Shown piece after piece: positions 57,819 to 64,000 of a stretch of DNA of 64,000 nt. The notes beneath the pieces are model-generated. The model searched no databases. It was not told the origin of the DNA and saw only the letters and a list, made by a program, of their open reading frames with translations. Location: contig NZ_AEWG01000063.1 in assembly GCF_000190375.1 (NCBI RefSeq), positions 1 to 64,000 of the forward strand. Direction: 5' to 3'. Position 1 is the first letter of the stretch; every line of letters begins with the position of its first letter. Made by a program: the position numbers and the translations under genes. The stretch is from Rubrivivax benzoatilyticus JA2 = ATCC BAA-35 (lineage in GTDB: Bacteria > Pseudomonadota > Gammaproteobacteria > Burkholderiales > Burkholderiaceae_C).

Positions 57819-59606
57819 ATGAGAACGACGTACTGCGGCCTGGTCAGCGAAACGCTGATGGACCAGACCGTGACCCTGATGGGCTGGGCCCACCGTCGCC
57901 GCGACCACGGCGGCGTGATCTTCATCGACCTGCGCGACCGTGAAGGCCTCGTGCAGATCGTCTGCGACCCCGACCGCCCCGAGATGTTCAAGGCCGCCGA
58001 GGGCGTGCGCAACGAGTTCTGCCTGAAGGTCGTCGGCAAGGTGCGCGCGCGTCCGGCCGGCACCGAGAACACCAACCTCACCAGCGGCAAGATCGAGGTC
58101 CTGGCCTACGAGCTCGAGGTGCTGAACCCCAGCGTCACGCCGCCGTTCCAGCTCGACGACGACAACCTGTCGGAGACGGTGCGCCTGACGCACCGCGTGC
58201 TGGACCTGCGCCGCCCGACGATGCAGAAGAACCTGATGCTGCGCTACCGCGTCGCGATGGAGGTGCGCAAGTACCTCGACGAGCAGGGCTTCGTCGACAT
58301 CGAGACGCCGATGCTGACCAAGAGCACGCCCGAAGGCGCGCGCGACTACCTCGTGCCCAGCCGCGTGCACGACGGCATGTTCTTCGCGCTGCCGCAGTCG
58401 CCCCAGCTCTTCAAGCAGCTGCTGATGGTCGCGGGCTTCGACCGCTACTACCAGATCACCAAGTGCTTCCGCGACGAGGACCTGCGCGCCGACCGCCAGC
58501 CCGAGTTCACGCAGATCGACATCGAGACCTCGTTCCTCGGCGAGGAGCAGATCCGCGAGATCACCGAAGGCATGGTCCGTCGTGTCTTCCGCAACGCGCT
58601 GGGCGTCGAGCTGCCGGTCTACGAGCGGCTGACCTACGCCGAGGCGATGCATCGCTACGGCTCGGACAAGCCCGACCTGCGCGTCAAGCTCGAGTTCACC
58701 GAGCTGACCGACGTGATGAAGACGGTGGACTTCAAGGTCTTCGCCGGCCCGGCGACGATGAAGGGCGGCCGCGTCGCGGCGCTGCGCATCCCCGGCGGCG
58801 CCGAGATGAGCCGCAGCGAGATCGACGCCTACACCGAGTTCGTCAAGATCTACGGCGCCAAGGGCCTCGCGTGGATCAAGGTCAACGACCTCGCCAAGGG
58901 CCGTGAAGGCCTGCAGAGCCCGATCGTCAAGAACCTGCACGACGCGGCGCTCGAGGAGATCCTCAAGCGCACCGGCGCCGCCGCCGGCGACCTGATCTTC
59001 TTCGGCGCCGACAAGCGCAAGGTCGTCGACGACGCGCTCGGCGCGTTGCGCGTGAAGATCGGCCACAGCGAGTTCGGCCGCACGCACGGGCTGTTCGAGG
59101 ACAAGTGGGCGCCGCTGTGGGTCGTCGACTTCCCGATGTTCGAGCACGACGACGAGGCCGGCCGCTGGAACGCGGTGCACCACCCGTTCACCGCGCCCAA
59201 GGACGGGCACGAGGACCTGATGGACACCGACCCGGGCGCCTGCGTCGCCAAGGCCTACGACATGGTGCTCAACGGCTGGGAGCTCGGCGGCGGCTCGGTG
59301 CGCATCCACCGCGCCGAGGTGCAGAGCAAGGTCTTCAAGGCGCTGAACATCAGCGCCGAGGACGCCAAGGTGAAGTTCGGCTTCCTGCTCGACGCGCTGC
59401 AGTACGGCGCGCCGCCGCACGGCGGCCTGGCCTTCGGCCTGGACCGCCTGGTCACGCTGATGACCAAGGCCGAGTCGATCCGCGACGTCATCGCCTTCCC
59501 GAAGACCCAGCGCGCCCAGTGCCTGCTGACCGGCGCGCCGAGCAACGTCGACGAAGCCCAGCTGCGCGAGCTGCACATCCGCCTGCGCAACCCGGTGCAG
59601 GCCTGA
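57819..59606 (+). CDS. aspS: aspartyl-tRNA synthetase
   Basis: AspS charges tRNA-Asp. The 595 residues are typical of the bacterial type with an insertion (GAD) domain. The N-terminal anticodon-binding OB fold is [20 protein letters not shown]. The class II motifs are [20 protein letters not shown] (motif 1), [19 protein letters not shown] (motif 2) and [20 protein letters not shown] (motif 3). GGAG lies before the ATG. A strong terminator follows. Because many betaproteobacteria lack AsnRS, the enzyme may be non-discriminating; the sequence alone does not settle it. Confidence 0.97.
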   Translation: MRTTYCGLVSETLMDQTVTLMGWAHRRRDHGGVIFIDLRDREGLVQIVCDPDRPEMFKAAEGVRNEFCLKVVGKVRARPAGTENTNLTSGKIEVLAYELEVLNPSVTPPFQLDDDNLSETVRLTHRVLDLRRPTMQKNLMLRYRVAMEVRKYLDEQGFVDIETPMLTKSTPEGARDYLVPSRVHDGMFFALPQSPQLFKQLLMVAGFDRYYQITKCFRDEDLRADRQPEFTQIDIETSFLGEEQIREITEGMVRRVFRNALGVELPVYERLTYAEAMHRYGSDKPDLRVKLEFTELTDVMKTVDFKVFAGPATMKGGRVAALRIPGGAEMSRSEIDAYTEFVKIYGAKGLAWIKVNDLAKGREGLQSPIVKNLHDAALEEILKRTGAAAGDLIFFGADKRKVVDDALGALRVKIGHSEFGRTHGLFEDKWAPLWVVDFPMFEHDDEAGRWNAVHHPFTAPKDGHEDLMDTDPGACVAKAYDMVLNGWELGGGSVRIHRAEVQSKVFKALNISAEDAKVKFGFLLDALQYGAPPHGGLAFGLDRLVTLMTKAESIRDVIAFPKTQRAQCLLTGAPSNVDEAQLRELHIRLRNPVQA

Positions 59607-59628
59607 GGTCTCGCGGCCTGAACGAAGA

Positions 59629-59652
59629 AGCGGCCCTTGGGGCCGCTTTTTT
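59629..59652 (+). terminator. intrinsic terminator after aspS
   Basis: The 8 bp stem AAGCGGCC/GGCCGCTT (loop CTTG) is followed by an uninterrupted T-tract. It lies 23 bp after the aspS stop and separates aspS from the DAHP synthase operon. Confidence 0.88.
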
Positions 59653-59692
59653 CTGGCCGGCCTTGCGGCCCGGCCCGGCCGGGGGCGCTGGC

Positions 59693-59698
59693 TATACT
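59693..59698 (+). promoter_or_regulatory. -10 element of the DAHP synthase operon
   Basis: TATACT, 56 nt upstream of the ATG at 59755. It is close to consensus. No -35 lies 16-18 bp upstream; TTGCGG is 24 bp away. No Trp or Tyr repressor site was recognised. Confidence 0.45.
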
Positions 59699-59754
59699 GC
59701 GGCGCCCCCGGCGGCGCATCGCTGCCGCCCGCCGCGGCACCAGGACGCCCGCCG

Positions 59755-60876
59755 ATGACCACCGCTCCAGACTCCGCCGTGCACGACCACGAGGCCGGCC
59801 CGCGCGACCCCGCCACGCAGGACAGCACCCGCACCGACGACACCCGCATCGCCGCCGTGCGCGCGCTGGTCTCGCCGGCCGTGCTGCTCGACGAGCTGCC
59901 GGCCACCGCCGCCGTGCAGACCGTCGTCGACGGCGCCCGGCGCGCCATCGGCGAGGTGCTGCACGGCCGCGACGACCGCCTCGTCGCCGTCGTCGGCCCG
60001 TGTTCGATCCACGACTACGAGGCCGCGATGGAGTACGCGCGGCGCCTGAAGCCGCTGGCCGACGAGCTGGCCGGCGAGATCGTCATGGTGATGCGCGTCT
60101 ACTTCGAGAAGCCGCGCACGACGGTGGGCTGGAAGGGCTTCGTCAACGACCCGCGCCTGGACGGCAGCTTCCGCATCAACGAAGGCCTGCGCCGCGCGCG
60201 CGAGCTGCTGCTGGACGTCAGCGCGCTGGGCCTGCCGGCGGCCACCGAGTTCCTGGACCTGCTGTCGCCGCAGTACCTGGCCGACCTCATCGCCTGGGGC
60301 GCGATCGGCGCCCGCACCACCGAGAGCCAGAGCCACCGCCAGCTCGCCAGCGGGCTGTCGTGCCCGGTGGGCTTCAAGAACGGCACCGACGGCGGCGTGC
60401 AGGTCGCCGCCGACGCGCTGATGGCCGCCAGCGCGCCGCACAGCTTCATGGGCATGACCAAGATGGGCGTCGCGGCGATCTTCGAGACGCGCGGCAACCC
60501 CGACGGCCACGTCATCCTGCGCGGCGGCAAGGTGCCCAACTTCGACGCCGACGCCGTGCAAACGGCCTGCGCCGTGCTGCGCCGCGCCGGGCTGCGCGAG
60601 CAGGTGATGATCGACTGCTCGCACGCCAACTCGGCCAAGCAGCCGCGGCGCCAGATCGAGGTCGCCGCCGACGTCGGCCGCCAGATCGCCGGTGGCGACC
60701 GCCGCATCGTCGGCGTGATGGTCGAGAGCCATCTGCACGAAGGCCGCCAGGACCAGACGCCGGGCTGCCCGCTGGCCCATGGCGTGTCGATCACCGACGC
60801 CTGCCTGGGCTGGGACGACACCGTGCCGCTGCTGCGCGGCCTCGCCGAGGCCGTGCGCGCGCGTCGCGCACGATGA
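59755..60876 (+). CDS. 3-deoxy-7-phosphoheptulonate synthase (AroF/G/H class I)
   Basis: The 373-residue DAHP synthase catalyses the first step of the shikimate pathway from PEP and erythrose-4-phosphate. Family blocks are VVGPCSIHDYEAAMEYARRL, MRVYFEKPRTTVGWKGFVND, GARTTESQSHRQLASGLSC, GFKNGTDG, HVILRGGKVPNFDA and DCSHANSAKQ. Which aromatic amino acid inhibits it cannot be told from the sequence. The stop overlaps nudB by 4 bp. Confidence 0.95.
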   Translation: MTTAPDSAVHDHEAGPRDPATQDSTRTDDTRIAAVRALVSPAVLLDELPATAAVQTVVDGARRAIGEVLHGRDDRLVAVVGPCSIHDYEAAMEYARRLKPLADELAGEIVMVMRVYFEKPRTTVGWKGFVNDPRLDGSFRINEGLRRARELLLDVSALGLPAATEFLDLLSPQYLADLIAWGAIGARTTESQSHRQLASGLSCPVGFKNGTDGGVQVAADALMAASAPHSFMGMTKMGVAAIFETRGNPDGHVILRGGKVPNFDADAVQTACAVLRRAGLREQVMIDCSHANSAKQPRRQIEVAADVGRQIAGGDRRIVGVMVESHLHEGRQDQTPGCPLAHGVSITDACLGWDDTVPLLRGLAEAVRARRAR

Positions 60877-61322
60877 CGCGTCCGCCCAAGATCCCGGTGT
60901 CGGTGCTGGTGGTCATCCACCGGCTCGACGGCCAGGTGCTGCTGATCGAGCGCGCCCAGCCGGCCGGCTTCTGGCAGAGCGTCACCGGCTCCATCGACTT
61001 CGACGGCGAGCCGCTGGAGGCCGCGGCGCGGCGCGAGGTCGCCGAGGAGACCGGCATCACCGGTGGCGAACTCGTCGACTGGCAGCTGTCCAACGTCTAC
61101 GAGATCTACCCGGTGTGGCGCCACCGCTACGCGCCGGGCGTCACGCACAACACCGAGCACGTCTTCGGCCTCACCGTGCCGGCGGACACGACGGTCATCC
61201 TGAACCCGCGTGAACACCGCGACGCATGCTGGCTGCCGTGGCGAGAAGCCGCCGACCGCTGCTTCTCGCCCAGCAACGCCGAGGCGATACTGCAACTGCC
61301 CCGTTTCGTGACCTTCGCGTGA
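60873..61322 (+). CDS. nudB: dihydroneopterin triphosphate diphosphatase
   Basis: NudB removes pyrophosphate from dihydroneopterin triphosphate in folate synthesis. The 149 residues contain the NUDIX box GSIDFDGEPLEAAARREVAE followed by ETGI, and family traits PVSVLVVIHRLDGQVLLIER, FWQSVTG and the C-terminal PSNAEAILQLP. It overlaps the DAHP synthase gene (ATGA) and the following gene (GTGA). Chorismate from the first gene's pathway also feeds folate, so the pairing makes metabolic sense. Confidence 0.92.
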   Translation: MTRPPKIPVSVLVVIHRLDGQVLLIERAQPAGFWQSVTGSIDFDGEPLEAAARREVAEETGITGGELVDWQLSNVYEIYPVWRHRYAPGVTHNTEHVFGLTVPADTTVILNPREHRDACWLPWREAADRCFSPSNAEAILQLPRFVTFA

Positions 61323-62128
61323 ACCGGCTGAACCCGCTGCAGTCGACGCTGATGCCCCCGGCCACCGGGTTGGAGGCGCTGCGTGTCGCCACCTACAACA
61401 TCCACAAGGGCGTGCGCGGCGTCGGCCGCGGCAAGCGGCTGGAGATCCACAACCTGGGGCTGGCGGTCGAGTCCTTCGACGCCGACATGGTCTTCCTGCA
61501 GGAAGTGCGGCTGTTCAACACGCGCGAGTCGAGGCGTTTCCAGCGCACCTCCTTCGGCTGGCCCGAGCAGGGCCAGGCCGAGTTCCTCGCTCCCGAGGGC
61601 TACGACGTCGCCTACCGCACCAACGCCATCACGCGCCATGGCGAACACGGCAACGCGCTGCTGTCGCGCTGGCCGATCGGCGACATCGGCCACCACGACG
61701 TCAGCGACCACCGCTTCGAGCAGCGCGGCCTGCTGCACGTGCCGGTGCAGTGGCAGGGCATGACGGTGCATGCCGTCGTCGCCCACTTCGGCCTGGTGCA
61801 CGCCAGCCGGCTGCGCCAGGTCGCGCGGCTGGCCGAGTTCATCGACGCGACCGTGCCGCCCGGCGAGATGCTGATCGTCGCCGGCGACTTCAACGACTGG
61901 GGCGAGCGCCTGGACTCGCCGATGGCGACGATCGGCCTGCAGCGCGCCTTCGCGCCCGAGTCCACGCGCCAGCAGCGCCTGACCTTCCCGTCGCTGGCGC
62001 CGGTGTTCGCGCTCGACCGCTTCTACCTGCGCGGCCTGCGCTGCGTCTCGACGATGGTGCCGCGCGGCATGGCCTGGGCGCGCATGTCCGACCACCTGCC
62101 GCTGGTCGCGGAACTGGAGCCGGCCTGA
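61319..62128 (+). CDS. endonuclease/exonuclease/phosphatase family protein (YbhP-like)
   Basis: The 269 residues start at a GTG overlapping the nudB stop. The EEP fold motifs are RVATYNIHKGV, MVFLQEVRLF, VHAVVAHFGLVHASRLRQVA, LIVAGDFNDWGERLD, LDRFYLRGL and MSDHLPLVAEL. The order EEP gene then clsB mirrors ybhP-clsB of E. coli. The substrate is unknown; a phosphodiester of DNA, RNA or lipid origin is possible. The stop shares one base with the clsB ATG. Confidence 0.9.
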   Translation: MNRLNPLQSTLMPPATGLEALRVATYNIHKGVRGVGRGKRLEIHNLGLAVESFDADMVFLQEVRLFNTRESRRFQRTSFGWPEQGQAEFLAPEGYDVAYRTNAITRHGEHGNALLSRWPIGDIGHHDVSDHRFEQRGLLHVPVQWQGMTVHAVVAHFGLVHASRLRQVARLAEFIDATVPPGEMLIVAGDFNDWGERLDSPMATIGLQRAFAPESTRQQRLTFPSLAPVFALDRFYLRGLRCVSTMVPRGMAWARMSDHLPLVAELEPA

Positions 62129-63405
62129 TGCCGCTGCCGCTGGACGATCCCTCGGCCTGGGCCTGGTCGGGGGTGCCGCGGCCACGGTTCGTCGGCGGCA
62201 ACGACGTGCGCCTGCTGCAGGGCGGCGACGAGCTGTTCCCGCGCATGGTCGAGGCCATCGACGCCGCGCGCCACGAGGTCTGGCTGGCGACCTACATCTT
62301 CCATTCCGACGATGCCGCGCGGGCGGTGGCCGCGGCGCTGTCGGCGGCGGCCGGGCGCGGCGTCGAGGTCCACGTCGTCGTCGACGGCTTCGGTTCGCTG
62401 CAGACCATGGCCACGCTGCGCGAGTGGCTGCTGCCCGGTGGCGTGCGGCTGGAGGTCTTCCGCCCGCTGGACCGCTGGTGGGCCTGGCTGCAGCCGGGGC
62501 AGTTGCGGCGCCTGCATCAGAAGCTGTGTGTCGTCGATGCCGACATCGCCTACGTCGGCGGCATCAACCTGATCGACGACCGTCACGACCTGCACCACGG
62601 CTGGGGCGACGCGCCGCGGCTGGACTATGCCGTCGAGCTGCGCGGCCCGATCGCCCGGCAGGTGCGCGACACCGCGCGCGCGATGTGGGCCCGCGCCCAC
62701 CTCGGCCACTTCTGGGGCGAGGAGCTGCGGGCGCTGGCGCGCAGCTCGGCGCCGGTCGAGCAGACCGTGCAGCTGCTGCGCCAGCTGCGTGCGCGGCCGC
62801 AGCCGGTGCCCGGCGACGACGGCGGCGAGCCGGTGCGTGCGGCCTTCGTCGTGCGCGACAACCTGCGCCAGCGCCGCGCCATCGAACGCAGCTACGTCGA
62901 GGCGATCCGCGGCGCGCGCGAGCGCGTCGACATCGCCGTGCCGTACTTCTATCCCGGCCAGACCTTCCGCCGCGCGCTGCGCCGCGCCGCCGCGCGCGGC
63001 GTGCGCGTGCGCCTGCTGCTGCAGGGCAAGATCGACTATCGCATCGCCGCGCTGGCCGCGCGTGCGCTGTACGACGAGCTGCGCGCCCATGGCGTGCGCA
63101 TCTACGAGTACACGCCGGCCTTCCTGCACGCCAAGGTGGCGGTCGTCGACGACGACTGGGCGACGGTCGGCAGCTCCAACATCGACCCGCTGTCGCTGCT
63201 GCTGAACCTGGAGGCCAACGTCGTCGTGCGCGACCCGCTGTTCGCGCGGGCGCTGGCCGACCGGCTGGACAGCGCGATCGAGGCCTCGCACGAGGTCAAG
63301 ACCCAGCCCGCCGGGCGCGGCTGGCGCAGTTGGCTGCACCGCGGTTTCGTCGCCTGGTGCGCCGGCGTCTACCTGCGCCTGGCCGGCATCGGCGGGCGCT
63401 ACTGA
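62128..63405 (+). CDS. clsB: cardiolipin synthase ClsB
   Basis: A phospholipase-D-superfamily cardiolipin synthase of 425 residues. The two HKD motifs are LHQKLCVVDADIAYVGGINL, followed by IDDRHDLHHGW, and LHAKVAVVDDDWATVGSSNI, followed by DPLSLLLNLEAN. ClsB lacks the N-terminal transmembrane pair of ClsA and joins two phosphatidylglycerols, or other alcohols, at the inner membrane. The basic C-terminus with a short hydrophobic segment (WLHRGFVAWCAGVYLRLAG) may anchor it. It closes the four-gene chain that begins with DAHP synthase. Confidence 0.94.
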   Translation: MPLPLDDPSAWAWSGVPRPRFVGGNDVRLLQGGDELFPRMVEAIDAARHEVWLATYIFHSDDAARAVAAALSAAAGRGVEVHVVVDGFGSLQTMATLREWLLPGGVRLEVFRPLDRWWAWLQPGQLRRLHQKLCVVDADIAYVGGINLIDDRHDLHHGWGDAPRLDYAVELRGPIARQVRDTARAMWARAHLGHFWGEELRALARSSAPVEQTVQLLRQLRARPQPVPGDDGGEPVRAAFVVRDNLRQRRAIERSYVEAIRGARERVDIAVPYFYPGQTFRRALRRAAARGVRVRLLLQGKIDYRIAALAARALYDELRAHGVRIYEYTPAFLHAKVAVVDDDWATVGSSNIDPLSLLLNLEANVVVRDPLFARALADRLDSAIEASHEVKTQPAGRGWRSWLHRGFVAWCAGVYLRLAGIGGRY

Positions 63406-63513
63406 AGGCCGTGGCGCGGACCGGACGCCGGCGCCTCCGCGCCTGCATGCGCGGCAACCGATGCCGCGCCCGAAGTGTTTAGCATCGCCCGCACCCCACA
63501 GGAGGACTCTTCG

Positions 63514-64000
63514 ATGACCCGACTCCCGTCCGTCCGTCTCGCCGTCGCCGCCGCCGCGCTGCTCGCCTTCGGCGCCGCGGCCCAGGCCAAGACCCTGGTC
63601 TACTGCTCCGAAGGTTCGCCGGAGAACTTCACCCCGGCGCTCAACACCACCGGCACCAGCTTCGACGCCGCACGTCCGGTCTACGACCGGCTGACGCACT
63701 TCGTGCGCGGCAGCACCGAGGTCGAGCCGGGCCTGGCCGAGAGCTGGACGGTGTCGCCCGACGCCAAGGTCTTCACCTTCAAGCTGCGCAAGGGCGTCAA
63801 GTTCCACGCCGGCGTCAACGGCTTCACGCCGACACGCGAGTTCAACGCCGACGACGTGCTGTTCTCGTTCGAGCGCCAGTGGAAGGCCGAGCACCCCTAC
63901 GCCAAGGTCTCGGGCGGCAAGTACGACTACTTCGCCGACATGGGCCTGGCGCAGGATCTCCAGGCGCTGGAGAAGCTGGACCCGTACACGGTGCGCATCA
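63514..64000 (+). CDS. DppA-like peptide ABC transporter substrate-binding protein, N-terminal part (3' truncated by window edge)
   Basis: 162 codons are visible. There is a Sec signal peptide (LPSVRLAVAAAALLAFGAAA, cut after AQA) and the mature start KTLVYCSEGSPENFTPALNT, which closely follows DppA of the dipeptide importer. Next come GLAESWTVSPDAKVFTFKLR, KGVKFH and FNADDVLFSFERQW, family SBP_bac_5 features. AGGAGG lies 8 bp before the ATG at 63514. The permease and ATPase genes expected after it are outside the window. Confidence 0.93.
   Translation, partial: MTRLPSVRLAVAAAALLAFGAAAQAKTLVYCSEGSPENFTPALNTTGTSFDAARPVYDRLTHFVRGSTEVEPGLAESWTVSPDAKVFTFKLRKGVKFHAGVNGFTPTREFNADDVLFSFERQWKAEHPYAKVSGGKYDYFADMGLAQDLQALEKLDPYTVRI

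Overview
The window is about 70% G+C and nearly fully coding. Gene content and order point to a betaproteobacterium of the order Burkholderiales, most like the Rubrivivax/Leptothrix/Roseateles group. The pointers are petABC-sspA-sspB, a dciA-like gene beside secA, DUF971-ubiE-tim44, ubiJ-ubiB-fmdB-DUF502-aspS, dusB-fis-purH and a PhaF-type phasin. The genus assignment is inference. I see no rRNA, CRISPR array, insertion sequence, integrase, phage gene, toxin-antitoxin pair or attachment site. One tRNA gene, tRNA-Thr(UGU), is present.

Layout. 1-4302: the tail of a GspA/ExeA-like protein, a dienelactone hydrolase, ruvC, an orphan NarL-type response regulator, and a CdsA-like/PlsC-like lipid gene pair. 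4303-4614: a spacer packed with perfect stem-loops. 4615-7465: purH, fis and dusB on the minus strand. 7556-12601: a YqaA-type membrane protein, an M32 carboxypeptidase, a patatin, a phasin and a His-rich cation diffusion facilitator. 12716-20158: a long plus-strand run of argB, a HAD nucleotidase, slmA, pdeM, a DUF815 ATPase, mutT, hisI, hisE, a small membrane protein, hinT and tatABC, with many 1-8 bp overlaps. 20172-25910: a DegS-like protease divergent from a Nif3-like protein and pdxA, then a DUF1631 protein and mscL. 26102-33625: the cytochrome bc1 operon petABC, sspA-sspB, tRNA-Thr, a dciA-like gene and secA. 33776-39469: a secreted subtilase, argJ and an MFS exporter. 39479-44641: a complete ugpBAECQ glycerol-3-phosphate uptake operon, divergent from a 1312-residue FAD/Fe-S oxidoreductase (44811-48749). 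48909-57713: ubiquinone genes (ubiE, ubiJ, ubiB) with a nucleotide-sugar trio (ugd, manC, galE) lying between them. 57819-63405: aspS, then a tightly coupled chain of DAHP synthase, nudB, an endonuclease/exonuclease/phosphatase-family protein and clsB. 63514-64000: the start of a DppA-like peptide-binding protein.

How the genes fit together. Three threads recur. The first is the respiratory chain: ubiE/ubiJ/ubiB make ubiquinone, petABC oxidises ubiquinol, and TatABC should export the Rieske subunit, which has a twin-arginine N-terminus. The second is envelope lipid and glycerophosphate metabolism: PlsC-like, CdsA-like, patatin, Ugp with UgpQ, and ClsB. The third is the surface polysaccharide precursors UDP-glucuronate, GDP-mannose and UDP-galactose. 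The rest is mostly core housekeeping.

I did not find a convincing undescribed system. The best leads are the hairpin array at 4402-4610, the sugar-nucleotide cassette inside the ubi cluster, a Tim44-domain protein lacking its usual membrane-anchored N-terminus, the overlapping divergent start codons at 21339-21342, an operator-like inverted repeat before ugpB, and several probable leaderless transcripts.
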